64,000 nt of DNA from Nocardiopsis flavescens (GTDB taxonomy: Bacteria > Actinomycetota > Actinomycetes > Streptosporangiales > Streptosporangiaceae). The notes beneath the pieces are model-generated. The model was not told where the DNA came from and made no database searches. It saw only the letters and a program-made list of their open reading frames with translations. Location of the stretch: the NCBI RefSeq assembly GCF_900141985.1, contig NZ_FQZK01000005.1, positions 1 to 64,000 on the forward strand, read 5' to 3'. Positions 36,581-46,400 of this stretch are shown here, piece by piece (the first letter of the stretch is position 1; each line of letters starts with the position of its first letter). A program made the position numbers and the translations under genes.

Positions 36581-37867
36581 TCAGGCCTGGGCGTCCACCG
36601 CGCGCACGGCGTCGACCAGCAGGTCGCGGCCCTCGGCGGCGTCCTCGGCGGACAGGTTCAGCGGCGGGGCCATCCGCAGCACGTTGCCGTGCACGCCGCC
36701 CTTGCCGACCAGCAGCCCGCGTTCGCGGGTCTCCTCCAGCACCCGCCCGGCCAGGGCGGGGGAGGGGGCGCCGGTACGGGGGTCCGCCATCTCCACGGCG
36801 AACATCAGGCCCTTGCCGCGCACGTCCGACACCGACGCCAGCCCGGTGAGCGGCCGCAGGCCCTCGATGATGAGGGCCCCCTGGCGCAGCGCGTTGCCCT
36901 GGAGGTCGTGCTCCAGCACGTAGTCGAGGGCGGCTCCGGCTGCGGCCATCGACACCGGGTTGCCGCCGAACGTGGCCACGCCCAGCGCGGACAGGCCGTC
37001 CATGAGGTCGCCGCGCGCCACGACGCCGCCCACCGCGAAGCCGTTGCCCAGGCCCTTGGCGAAGGTCATGGCGTCGGGGGTCACCCCGTGGCCGCCGATC
37101 CCGAAGAAGCTGGTGCCGGTGCGGCCCCAGCCGGTCTGCACCTCGTCGGAGACGAACAGGATGCCGTGCTCGTCCAGCACCTCCTTGTAGGCCGCGTACA
37201 GCCCGTCCGGCGGCATGGCGAACCCGCCCACGCCCTGGACCGGCTCGGCGATCAGGCAGGCGACGTTCGGGGCCGCGGTGTCCAGGACGTCGCGCAGGTC
37301 GGCGACGCAGGCCTCGACGTACTCCTTCTCCGACATGCCGCGGAACACCGGGGAGGCGTGGTCGGTGCCGTGCAGGTAGTGCACGTTGAGAGGGGACAGC
37401 GAGGAGTTCTTCCAGGCGCGGTTGCCGGTGACGGCGATGGTGCCGTAGGAGCGGCCGTGGTAGCTGCCGCGCAGCGCCAGCACCTCGTCGCTGCCGCGGG
37501 CGCAGGTGGCCAGCAGCAGGGCGGTCTCGTTGGCCTCGGTGCCGGAGTTGGTGAAGAACACCTTGGCGTCCGGGATGCCCGAGAGGCGGGCGATCTTCTC
37601 GGCCAGCTCGACCTGGGAGCGGATCAGGTACAGCGTGGAGGTGTGCACGACGCCCTTGGCGATCTGCCTCTCCACGGCCTCGCGCACCTCGGCCACGTCG
37701 TAGCCGAGCATGTTGGTGACGATGCCGGTGAAGAAGTCCAGGTAGGTGCGGCCCTGCGCGTCGGTGACGCGGGAGCCGCTCCCGGAGGCGATCTCCAGCG
37801 GGGACTCGTAGTACAGGGGGAGCCAGGAGGGCATGACCGCGCGGTGGCGCGAGAGAAGTTCCGACAT
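36581..37867 (-). CDS. Class-III pyridoxal-phosphate aminotransferase
   Basis: A 428-residue omega-aminotransferase. Motifs: FFTNSGTEANETALLLA, YHGRSYGTIAVTGN, LIAEPVQGVGGFAMPP, the PLP-aspartate region FVSDEVQTGWGRTG, and the Schiff-base lysine in DAMTFAKGLGNGFAVGG. It belongs with 4-aminobutyrate/beta-alanine/aminoisobutyrate aminotransferases. First gene of a two-gene operon with mmsA, divergent from a PucR regulator. No good Shine-Dalgarno precedes the ATG (only GGGGGC directly adjacent), so the start is slightly uncertain. Confidence 0.9.
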   Translation of the reverse strand: MSELLSRHRAVMPSWLPLYYESPLEIASGSGSRVTDAQGRTYLDFFTGIVTNMLGYDVAEVREAVERQIAKGVVHTSTLYLIRSQVELAEKIARLSGIPDAKVFFTNSGTEANETALLLATCARGSDEVLALRGSYHGRSYGTIAVTGNRAWKNSSLSPLNVHYLHGTDHASPVFRGMSEKEYVEACVADLRDVLDTAAPNVACLIAEPVQGVGGFAMPPDGLYAAYKEVLDEHGILFVSDEVQTGWGRTGTSFFGIGGHGVTPDAMTFAKGLGNGFAVGGVVARGDLMDGLSALGVATFGGNPVSMAAAGAALDYVLEHDLQGNALRQGALIIEGLRPLTGLASVSDVRGKGLMFAVEMADPRTGAPSPALAGRVLEETRERGLLVGKGGVHGNVLRMAPPLNLSAEDAAEGRDLLVDAVRAVDAQA

Positions 37868-37909
37868 GCCCCCAGTCTCGCCGGGGCCCGCGGCGTTGGC
37901 CAGAACCAC

Positions 37910-37924
37910 CATGTTGACAACATG
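37910..37924. promoter_or_regulatory. Palindrome CATGTTG-A-CAACATG upstream of aminotransferase-mmsA
   Basis: A perfect 7-1-7 palindrome 43 bp upstream of the aminotransferase start and 136 bp before pucR. It is well placed for a regulator acting on the catabolic operon; PucR itself or the Lrp protein encoded nearby are candidates. Confidence 0.5.
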
Positions 37925-38005
37925 CAGGCCGGACTTACGGACTGTAAGGGCGCCGCTTCCCCTGCTCACCGGGGGCTCCGGGCCGCGGGCGGCGTCGGGG
38001 CCGCG

Positions 38006-38053
38006 CACAGTGTCAAGCGCGACCGGGGCGGCGCTGACACTGTGTCCTAGACT
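38006..38053 (+). promoter_or_regulatory. pucR promoter with 10-bp inverted repeat
   Basis: CACAGTGTCA (38006-38015) and TGACACTGTG (38035-38044) are perfect inverted copies 19 bases apart. They are followed by a TAGACT -10 box (38048-38053), six bases before the GTG start. The layout suggests a leaderless, autoregulated transcript. Confidence 0.6.
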
Positions 38054-38059
38054 GCGGAC

Positions 38060-39667
38060 GTGCTTCCCACCCTTGCCGAGGTCCTGCGCCTGCCCGCCCT
38101 CCAGCGCGCCCGCCCCCGCGTCGTCGTGGGCTCCGAGCGCCTGGACGTGCCGGTGCGCTGGGTCCACATCGCCGAGGTCACCGACCTGGCGCACCTGCTG
38201 CGCGGCGGAGAACTCGTGCTCAGCACGGGCATCGCCATGCCCGACGACCCCGAGGCGCTCAAGCGCTACATGGACGACCTGGCGGCCGTCGGCGTCAGCG
38301 GCATCGCCGTCGAACTGGGCCGCAAGTACCACGCGGAGCTGCCCGCGGCGTTCCTCGACGCCGCCCGCGGGGCCGGGGTCCCGGTGATACTCCTGGACCG
38401 GGAGGCCCGGTTCGTGGAGATCACCGAGGCGGTGCACATCCGGGTCGTCAACGAGCAGCTGGAGGAGCTGCGCGAGTCCGAGAAGCTCCACTCGGTCTTC
38501 ACCCGCCTGTCGGTGGAGGGCGCCGACACCGAACGCATCCTGCACGAGATCACCCAGCTGTCCGGCTGTCCCGTGGTCCTGGAGAACCTCGCCCACCAGG
38601 TCCTGGCCTGCGACCTCAACGGCGAGGACCCCGGAACCCTGCTGACCTCCTGGGAGAGCCGCTCGCGCGCGGTCCGCTCGGGCACCCGCACCGTCCACGC
38701 CCCGGCCACCGGCTGGCTGGTCACCACGGTCGGCGCCCGCGGGCAGGACTGGGGCCGGCTGATCCTCATCGCCGGGGCCAACCCCACCCCGCGCCAGAGC
38801 ATGCTCATCGAGCGGGCCGCGACCACCCTGGCGCTGGGGCGCCTGCTCGAACGCCACGAGGAGAGCCTGGAGCGCCAGACCCACCGCACGATCATCGCGG
38901 GCATCATCGACCGCGCCTACTCCGACCCCGACGAGGCCCTGGTCCGGGCCCGCGCGGTGGGCGTGCCCCTCAACAACCGCGAACTCCTGGGCCTGGTACT
39001 GCGCCTGCGCGAGAACGGTACCGGCCTGGCGGCCCAGGCCCGCCTGTCCGACACCGCCGAGGGCGCCGCCCGGGCCTGCCGCGACCTGCGGCTGCCCGCG
39101 CTGGTGGGCTCCCTGGACGACCTGCGGGTCGGCGTCCTGCTGGCGCTGCCGCCGAGGCGGCGCGTCGACGCCACCCTGCACATGCTCGCCGAGCGGCTGG
39201 CGGTCACCGTCGGGGACGCCGCCGTCCTGGCGGTCGGCTCCCCGGCCGACGACGTCCGCGAGGTGCGCCGCTCCTTCCTGGAGGCCCGCCAGGTGGGCGA
39301 CGTGGCGGTCCGCCAGAGCGACCGGCGGCCGTTCTACCGCCTGCCCGACCTGCACCTGCGCGGGCTGCTGCACCTGTTCCGCGACGACGAGCGGTTGCAG
39401 ACCTACGTGGAGCGCGAGCTGGGCCCGCTGCTGGACCACGACGCCCGCCACGGCTCGGACCTGGCGGACATGCTCCGCCACTACCTGGCGGCCGGCCGCA
39501 ACAAGGCCGCGGCGGCCTCCCGCGCGCACCTGTCGCGGCCCGCGTTCTACGATCGACTGCGCAGGATCTCCAACGTGCTCGACGCCGACCTGGACTCGGT
39601 CGAGACCTGCCTGTCGCTGCACGTGGCGCTGCTGTCGCTGGACTCGGTCCGCGAGGGACAGCGCTGA
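38060..39667 (+). CDS. PucR-family transcriptional regulator
   Basis: A 535-residue regulator. Residues ~5-130 form the PucR N-terminal domain (VRWVHIAEVTDLAHLLRGGE, VELGRKYHAELPAAFLDAAR); a GGDEF-like middle domain follows; the C-terminal helix-turn-helix is seen as LRHYLAAGRNKAAAASRAHL and SRPAFYDRLRRISNVLDADL. PucR-type proteins activate purine, amine or amino-acid catabolic genes. It is divergent from the aminotransferase-mmsA operon with 192 bp between starts, so it is the likely local regulator. The GTG start is supported by the leaderless promoter. Confidence 0.88.
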   Translation: MLPTLAEVLRLPALQRARPRVVVGSERLDVPVRWVHIAEVTDLAHLLRGGELVLSTGIAMPDDPEALKRYMDDLAAVGVSGIAVELGRKYHAELPAAFLDAARGAGVPVILLDREARFVEITEAVHIRVVNEQLEELRESEKLHSVFTRLSVEGADTERILHEITQLSGCPVVLENLAHQVLACDLNGEDPGTLLTSWESRSRAVRSGTRTVHAPATGWLVTTVGARGQDWGRLILIAGANPTPRQSMLIERAATTLALGRLLERHEESLERQTHRTIIAGIIDRAYSDPDEALVRARAVGVPLNNRELLGLVLRLRENGTGLAAQARLSDTAEGAARACRDLRLPALVGSLDDLRVGVLLALPPRRRVDATLHMLAERLAVTVGDAAVLAVGSPADDVREVRRSFLEARQVGDVAVRQSDRRPFYRLPDLHLRGLLHLFRDDERLQTYVERELGPLLDHDARHGSDLADMLRHYLAAGRNKAAAASRAHLSRPAFYDRLRRISNVLDADLDSVETCLSLHVALLSLDSVREGQR

Positions 39668-39793
39668 GGCCCGCCGTCGGCTTCGTCAAAGGGATGACCG
39701 TGCAGTAGCCTTGGAATCCGTTGTAAGGGATGCGGATCTCAATGAAATCCGCCGTTCATGTGCACAGAATACGTTGGATTCACGGAGGGCCAT

Positions 39794-40282
39794 GTGAGCG
39801 GCCAGTCGGACCCCGCACCCGCGCGCCGGGGCGGCGGCATCGTCCTGGACGAGACCGCCAAGCGCATCATCGAGGTGCTCCAGGAGGACGGCCGCCGTTC
39901 CTACGCCGCCATCGGCAAGGCCGTAGGCCTCTCGGAGGCCGCGGTGCGCCAGCGCGTGCAGCGGCTCCTGGAGTCGGGGGTGGTCCAGGTCGTGGGCGTC
40001 ACCGACCCCATGATGCTCGGATTCCACCGCCAGGCGATGATCGGCGTGCGCACGGACGGCGACCTCAACGCCGCCGCCGACGTGATCTCCGAGATCCCCG
40101 GTGTGGAGTACGTCGTCATCACGGCGGGCTCCTTCGACCTGCTGGTCGAGGTCGTCGCGGAGGACGACACCCGCCTGCTGGAGATCCTGGCGGCCATGCG
40201 CGCCGTCGAGTCGGTGGCCTCCACCGAGACCTTCCTCTACCTCAAGCTCCGCAAGCAGACCTACGCCTGGGGCACCCGGTAG
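39794..40282 (+). CDS. Lrp/AsnC-family regulator
   Basis: A 162-residue protein. N-terminal helix-turn-helix: LDETAKRIIEVLQEDGRRSY, AAIGKAVGLSEAAVRQRVQR; C-terminal ligand-binding (RAM) domain: EIPGVEYVVITAGSFDLLVE, ETFLYLKLRKQTYAWGTR. Such proteins sense amino acids and often control adjacent transaminase genes. GTG 39794 is selected because GGAGGG lies four bases upstream, although an earlier ATG (39758) is in frame. It converges with gabT and probably regulates the flanking catabolic modules. Confidence 0.88.
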   Translation: MSGQSDPAPARRGGGIVLDETAKRIIEVLQEDGRRSYAAIGKAVGLSEAAVRQRVQRLLESGVVQVVGVTDPMMLGFHRQAMIGVRTDGDLNAAADVISEIPGVEYVVITAGSFDLLVEVVAEDDTRLLEILAAMRAVESVASTETFLYLKLRKQTYAWGTR

Positions 40283-40305
40283 GGGCGGTCCCCGCCGGGA
40301 GCCCC

Positions 40306-40335
40306 GGGGCCGCCGCCCCGCGGGGCGGCGGCCCC
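40306..40335. terminator. Bidirectional terminator between lrp and gabT
   Basis: GGGGCCGCCGCCCC and GGGGCGGCGGCCCC pair perfectly (14 bp) around a two-base loop between convergent genes. Confidence 0.65.
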
Positions 40336-40341
40336 GGCCCC

Positions 40342-41676
40342 TCAGAGGCGGGCGAACGCCTCGGCCAGGATGTCCAGGCCCTCGTGGAGCAGGTCGTCGC
40401 CGATGACCAGCGGCGGCAGCATGCGGACCACGTTGCCGTAGGTGCCCGCGCTCAGCAGGACCAGGCCCTGGGAGTGGCAGTACGACAGGACCCGGGCCAG
40501 CGTCTCCGGGTCCGGGCTCCGGTCGTCCTTGACCAGCTCGATCGCGATCATCGCGCCGCGTCCGCGCACGTCGCCGATCACCGCGTGCTTCTCGGCCAGC
40601 CCGCGCAGGCGCCCCAGCATCAGGTCGCCGATCTCGCGGGCGCGTCCCACCAGGCCGTCGGACTCGATGGCCTCCAGCGACGCCAGCGCCGCGGCGCAGG
40701 CGGCCGGGTTGCCGCCGTAGGTGCCGCCCAGGCCGCCGGCGTGCACGGCGTCCATGAGGTCGGCCCGGCCGGTCACCGCGGCCAGCGGCAGGCCGCCCGC
40801 GATGCCCTTGGCGGTGGCGATGAGGTCGGGGACGATCCCCTCGTGCTCGCAGGCGAACATGTCGCCGGTGCGCGCGAAGCCGGTCTGCACCTCGTCGGCG
40901 ACGAACACGATCCCGTTCGCGCGGCAGAACTCCGCCACGGCGGGCAGGAAGCCGGGGGCCGGCTCGATGAAGCCGCCCTCGCCCTGGATCGGCTCGATCA
41001 CCACGGCGGCCACGTTCTCCGCGCCGACCTGCTTGCTGATCTGGTCGACCACCAGGGCCGCGGCCTCGGGACCGCAGTTCTCCGGGCCGGTGGGCCAGCG
41101 GTAGGCGTAGGCCATGGGCATGCGGTGGATCTCGCCCGCGAACGGCCCGAAGCCCTGCTTGTAGGGCATGTTCTTGGCGGTCAGGCCCAGGGTGAGGTTG
41201 GTGCGCCCGTGGTAGGCGTGGTCGAACACCACGACGGCCTGCCGGCCGGTGGCGCTGCGGGCGATCTTCACCGCGTTCTCGACGGCCTCGGCGCCGGAGT
41301 TCAGCAGGATCGAGCGCTTCTCGTGGTCGCCGGGGGTGACGCGGTTGAGGGCCTCGCAGACCTCGACGTACGCCTCGTAGGGGTTGACCATGAAACAGGT
41401 GTGCGTGAACCGCCCCAGCTGCTCGGCGGCGCGCTCCACCACGCGCGGGTCGGCGTTGCCGACGTTGGTCACGGCGATGCCCGACCCGAAGTCGATCAGG
41501 GCGTTGCCGTCGACGTCCTCGACGATCCCGCCGCCGGCCCGGGCCACGTACACGGGCAGCACGCTGCCGACGCCCCTGGCGACGGCGGCGGCACGGCGCT
41601 CCTGGAGCTCACGGGAGCGGGGGCCGGGGATCTCGGTGACGACCCGGCGGGACTGGGCGACCTCGGTCACGGCCAT
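40342..41676 (-). CDS. gabT: 4-aminobutyrate aminotransferase
   Basis: A 444-residue class-III aminotransferase that transfers the amino group of GABA to 2-oxoglutarate, giving succinate semialdehyde. Motifs: [80 protein letters not shown], and the PLP lysine in [20 protein letters not shown]. The [10 protein letters not shown] stretch is typical of actinobacterial GabT. AAGGAGG lies seven bases before the ATG. Divergent from the second PucR regulator; no gabD in the window. Confidence 0.93.
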   Translation of the reverse strand: MAVTEVAQSRRVVTEIPGPRSRELQERRAAAVARGVGSVLPVYVARAGGGIVEDVDGNALIDFGSGIAVTNVGNADPRVVERAAEQLGRFTHTCFMVNPYEAYVEVCEALNRVTPGDHEKRSILLNSGAEAVENAVKIARSATGRQAVVVFDHAYHGRTNLTLGLTAKNMPYKQGFGPFAGEIHRMPMAYAYRWPTGPENCGPEAAALVVDQISKQVGAENVAAVVIEPIQGEGGFIEPAPGFLPAVAEFCRANGIVFVADEVQTGFARTGDMFACEHEGIVPDLIATAKGIAGGLPLAAVTGRADLMDAVHAGGLGGTYGGNPAACAAALASLEAIESDGLVGRAREIGDLMLGRLRGLAEKHAVIGDVRGRGAMIAIELVKDDRSPDPETLARVLSYCHSQGLVLLSAGTYGNVVRMLPPLVIGDDLLHEGLDILAEAFARL

Positions 41677-41848
41677 GCGTCTGCCTCCTTCAGTGCGACA
41701 CGGGGGTGCGGAACAGGACGGGGCGAGCCGCCCCGACCCGCCTGACACTAGGGCGCGCCCGGGCCGGCGGACATGGACACCGTGGATAATCGGTGCAGGT
41801 CCCTGCGCCAATGCGGCAGGGCCGCCGACCGCGACGAGTGGAGGGCCG

Positions 41849-43294
41849 ATGCCACCGACCCTGGGCGGACTGGTGCGGACGCCCTCGCTGGGACTGCGCC
41901 CGCTCACCGGAGACGGGGGGCTGGACCGCGCGGTGGGGTGGGTCGCCGTCAGCGAGCTCACCGACCCCACCCCCTACCTCGCCGGGGGCGAGCTGCTGCT
42001 GACCACCGGCGTCCGCTGGGCCGATTCCCCCGTGGACCTGCGCGAATACGTGCACAGGCTGGCCCTGCGCGACATCGCCGGCCTGGGCTTCGGCGTGGGG
42101 GTCGCCCTGGAGCGGACCCCCGACCAGCTGCGGGAGGCGGCCGTCGAGTTCGGGGTCGCCCTGCTGGAGGTGCCGCGCCCGACCCCCTTCATCGCCATCG
42201 GCAAGGAGGTCTCCCGGGTCCTGGCCAAGGAGGAGTACGAAGGGCTCAGCCGCGCCTTCACCGCCCAGCGCGACCTCACCCGGGCCGCCCTGTCCGGGGC
42301 CGCGGCCGTGGTCGACCGGCTCGCCCGCGACCTGGGCGCCAGGGTGCTGCTGCTGTCCTCCGACGGCGCGCCCCGCCACACCGCGCCCGCGGGGGCGTCC
42401 CCGCTCCCGCGGGACCTGGGCGGGGGGCTGGACCGCCTCAGGGCCGCCGGGCCCCGCGCCAGTGCGGCCGTCACCGCGGGCGCCGAGCACATCTGGGCGC
42501 AGCCGCTGGCCACCGGCCGCCGGGTCCGCGGGTTCCTCGCGGTGGGCACCGACGGGCCGCTGGGGCCCGAGCAGCGGACCCTCGTCAACGCCGCCGTCTC
42601 CCTGCTCTCCCTCGAACTGGAGCGCGACGCCCACGGGGAGGGCGCCCGCCTGGGCGAGGGCGTGCTCGCCGCCCTCCTCTCCGGGGCCCTGGACCCGGCC
42701 GACCCCGGCGCGGAGCGGCTGGTCGCCACCCTGCCGCCCGCCCCCGTGGTCGTCGCCGCCGCGGACGGGGCGCCGGGGGCCCCTCCGCCGCCGGGCGCCC
42801 TCGTGGCCGCGTACGGGGAGGGCGCCGTGCTGCTGACCGCCGCCGACACCCCGGACGCCGTCGTCACCGACCTGCTCGACGGCCCCGTCGGGATCAGCGA
42901 CCCCGCGGACCACACGGGGCTCGCCGCCGCGCTGGCCCAGGCCGAGCGCGCCCGGGAGGCGGCCCGGTCCCGGGGCGGCGGCCCGGTGCGCGCGGCCGAA
43001 CTCCCCGGCGGGCTGCTGGGCCTGGCCGACACCCCCGCCGGGACCCGGATGGCCGAGGAACTGCTCGCCCCGCTGCTGGCCGAGCGCTCCGGAGCCGACC
43101 TGCTCGCCTCCCTGCGCGCCTACCTCGCGGCGTCCGGGCGCTGGGACGCCGCCGCCGAGGCCCTGGGCGTGCACCGGCACACCCTGCGGTACCGGATGCG
43201 CCGCATCCGCGAACTGCTCCCCGTCGATCTCGACGACCCCGACGTGCGCGCCGAACTGTGGATCTCCCTGCGCCTGCACGGCGCCCGCGCCTGA
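41849..43294 (+). CDS. PucR-family transcriptional regulator, second copy
   Basis: A 481-residue regulator built like the one at 38060: N-terminal PucR domain (VGWVAVSELTDPTPYLAGGE, LRDIAGLGFGVGVALERTPD), variable middle, and C-terminal helix-turn-helix (YLAASGRWDAAAEALGVHRH, TLRYRMRRIRELLPVDLDDP). The middle is rich in Ala/Gly/Pro. It is divergent from gabT (172 bp between starts) and thus its presumed activator; GATAAT at 41785 is a possible -10 for this gene. GGAGGGCCG precedes the ATG. Confidence 0.87.
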   Translation: MPPTLGGLVRTPSLGLRPLTGDGGLDRAVGWVAVSELTDPTPYLAGGELLLTTGVRWADSPVDLREYVHRLALRDIAGLGFGVGVALERTPDQLREAAVEFGVALLEVPRPTPFIAIGKEVSRVLAKEEYEGLSRAFTAQRDLTRAALSGAAAVVDRLARDLGARVLLLSSDGAPRHTAPAGASPLPRDLGGGLDRLRAAGPRASAAVTAGAEHIWAQPLATGRRVRGFLAVGTDGPLGPEQRTLVNAAVSLLSLELERDAHGEGARLGEGVLAALLSGALDPADPGAERLVATLPPAPVVVAAADGAPGAPPPPGALVAAYGEGAVLLTAADTPDAVVTDLLDGPVGISDPADHTGLAAALAQAERAREAARSRGGGPVRAAELPGGLLGLADTPAGTRMAEELLAPLLAERSGADLLASLRAYLAASGRWDAAAEALGVHRHTLRYRMRRIRELLPVDLDDPDVRAELWISLRLHGARA

Positions 43295-43368
43295 AAGTCC
43301 GCACGGGTTCACGCGTTCGGGGGATATCGGCCCGCCTTATCCACGACAATGGGCGCTGACAGCGGTGT

Positions 43369-43384
43369 GTGATCGACTGATCAC
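43369..43384. promoter_or_regulatory. Dyad GTGATC-GACT-GATCAC
   Basis: A perfect 6-4-6 palindrome 24 bp upstream of the pseudo-helicase start. Its half-site is the same as in the cluster at 4388-4514, so the two loci may share a regulator. Confidence 0.45.
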
Positions 43385-43407
43385 CGAAATCGGTGCCGGG
43401 GGCGGAC

Positions 43408-46400
43408 GTGAGATCACTACGGGACGACGAGCAGGAGATCGGCGACCTTCGGGAACCGGTGCCCGGCGGGCACCGGCCCGCGGTCATCCGGATCGGCGCA
43501 CAGCAGGCGAACGGGCCCACCCTGCGCTGGAAGCCGCCCGCCGCCGAGGGCACCGACCCCCGGGCCCTGCTCGGCTACCTGCGCGCCTGCCTGCGGCGGG
43601 AGGCCGTGCACACCCACACGGTCCTGCTGGCCCAACTCGACGGCGACACCTGCGCCTGCCTGCCCGGCGGCACCGAGACCCTCTTCGCCGGGAGCGGTGC
43701 GCGCGCCCCGGCCGGGCCCGCCGCGGCCCGGGTGGTGCGCCTGGCCGCCCGCCACGGACAGGCCCTGCGCTACGGCTACCCCCTCGTCATCCTCGGCGAG
43801 GGCGCCGACCGGTCCGCCCTGCCCCTGCTGACCGTCGACGTCCAGGCGGTCGAGGACCCCGCCGCCCCCGACGCCCCGCGCCTGCGCGCGATCGGCCCGC
43901 CCGACGTCAACGCCGCCCTGCTGGAGCGGTTGGGCACCACCGACCCCGAGGACCTCTTCGAGCTGCGGACCCGGCTGCGCTCCGGGGCCCCCGACCCCGC
44001 CGGGCTCCCGGCCGCCGTCACCGACCTGGCCGCCAAGGTGCGCACCCTGCTCTCCCGCCTGGAGATCGAGCGGGTCGACGACATCGACCCGGCGGCCACC
44101 CGCGGCACCCCCCGCGACCGGGTCACCGGGGCGCACAACGTCGCCGTCCTGTTCCGCGCCGGCCCCGGCGCCCGCTCCGGAGACGAGGCGCCCGAGCCGG
44201 GCACGGTCGAGGCGGTCCTGGCCGACCTGGACCCCACCGAGCGGGACGGCATCGACCCAGGCGCGCTGGGCGGTACCGCCCTGCACGCTCTGCTGGAGGG
44301 GGCCGACGGCGTGCCGGACCCCGGGCCCGGACCCGCCCGCGGGGCGCGGCGCGCCCGCGAGGCCGGGACCGCCCCCCACCCCGCGGCCCCGCCCGTCCCG
44401 CTCAGCGCCACCCCCCTGGACCAGGCCGGGTACACCGTGCTGCGCGCGGCCATGAACGACCGGCTCACCGCCGCCGCGGCCCCGCCCGGCACCGGCGCCC
44501 ACGACCTCGTCGACGCCCTGGTGCGCACCGCCGTCGGCTCCGGGCAGCGGGTCCTGGTGTGCGGGCGCACCGAGCACGACGTCCGCGAGGTCCTGCTCCG
44601 GGCGCAGGGGGGACACCCCGTCATGCGCGTCGGCGGCAGGGAGCACCGGGCCTCCGAGGCCCGCGTCATCGAGCGGCTGCTCGCCGAGCACGGCGGCGTC
44701 CCGCCCCGCGGTGCGGACCCCGCCGACCACGGGGGCGACCTCGCCCACCACTGGTCCCGCGTCCGCGCCGCCTGGGACGAGATGGACGCCATGGCGGCGG
44801 GCGGGTACGAACTCGCCCACCTGGCCCAGGAGCGCGAGCGCGGCATCGCCGACGGCTGGGACCCCGACCGGCTCTTCACCCCCGAGCGGGGCGGCCCCGA
44901 GTACTGGCTGCCCCGGGCCGAGCGCGCCTTCGCCGGGGGACTGGGCGCCTTCCAGCACCGTTCGGCCATCCGCCGCGAACTCGGCCTGGACACCGACCCC
45001 GAGACCCTCGCCCGCCTGTGCGCCACCGCACGCCTGGAGAGCCGCTGGCGCGCGGCCCTGGACCGGCGCACCCGGCACGACCCCCTGGACGAGCTGACGG
45101 ACCGGCTGGCGCGGGCCGGGGAGGCGCACCGGCGTATCGCCGCCGAGTGCCTGGCCGCCGCCGTCGCGCCCCGGCTGTGGCGCGGCAGACCCGCCCTGGA
45201 GAACCGCCTGGAGGCCCTCAACTGGCACCACGGCCTGGGCTGGCCCGGCATGAACGGCCTGATCGACGTGCTGCCCGCCTGGGCGTGCCGTACCGACCAG
45301 GTCCGCGCCCTGCCGCCGCAGGCCGGCCTGTTCGACCTGGTCGTGGTGCTGGGCGCCGAGCGCACGCGGGTCGCCGAACTGCTGCCCGCCCTGCACCGGG
45401 CGACCCGCGCCCTGGTCCTGGGCGACCCGGCCCACCCCGGCCCCGCCAGCGCCCTGGAACCGGGGGAGGAGCGCCGTGCCCTGGCCGCCGCCGGGCTCGC
45501 CGCCGACCGGCTCGACGAGCAGGGCCTGCGCCACGGTACGGGTTCGGCGCTGCGGGCCGCCCGCCGCGCCGTCGACGAGACCCTGTGGCTGGACGAGCAC
45601 TCCGGGGCGCCGCCGCTGCTCGCCGAGACGGCCTCGCGCCACTGCTACGGCGGCCGGGTGTCGGTGCGCACCGCGCCCGACCCCGGCGGCGGACCCGCCT
45701 TCGAGTGGCGCGACATCGCCGGCGTCTGCGAGGCGGCCCCCGGCCTGTCCTACATCAACCGCGAGGAGGCCTACCGGGCGGTGGTGGTCGTCGACGAGAT
45801 CGACGAGCACCTGCCGCTCGGGCGCACGATCGCCGTGGTCGCCCCCACCCAGCCCCAGGTGGCGCTGCTGCGCCGGCTGCTGCGGCCGCGGGTCTTCCGC
45901 CACCGCGTCCTGGTGGGCGGCCCCGACCTGCTCGGCGGCGCGCTCGACCGGACCGACGTCACCGTGCTCTCGCCGCTGCTCGCCCAGGGGGCTCCGGCGA
46001 TCATCGAGCGCCGGGTGCGCCGTATGGGCCACCTGTGGTCCGCGGTGCTCACCCGGACCCGCCAGCGGCTCGTGGTCGTGGGCGACCGCTCCCACTGGGA
46101 GTCCGGAGACGGCCCGCTGGCGGAGCTGGTCCGCGCCCCCGAGAGCGCCCCGGACGGCGCCTGCCGGGCCCTGGTGGACCGCCTCCGGGAGGCGGGGACC
46201 CGCGTCTCGCTCCAGCAGACCGCGGAGGGGTGGACCGCCGACCTGGTGGTCCGCTTCGGCGCCCGGCGCCTGCTCGTCCTGCTGGACCGCGAGCCCGACG
46301 GGCGCCGGCTGCGCCGCCTCATGGACCGCGGCGACGCCCTCAACCGCATCACCGGCGATCCCGTCATCGTGGTCCCCGCCTGGCGCTGCCACGCCGACCC

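Noticed and set aside
36581-36600. Window-wide search for tRNA or rRNA genes
   Set aside because: No cloverleaf with T-loop GTTCRANYC in an acceptable context and no rRNA segment was recognised by eye; a covariance-model scan would be decisive.
34991-38050. Plus-strand open frame of 1,019 codons antisense to mmsA and the aminotransferase
   Set aside because: Shadow frame; His/Gln/Val/Gly-rich translation, no recognisable motif.
37868-39622. In-frame upstream continuation of the aminotransferase frame across the pucR gene
   Set aside because: Open only because of GC bias; the family start at 37867 and the pucR coding on the other strand explain the region.
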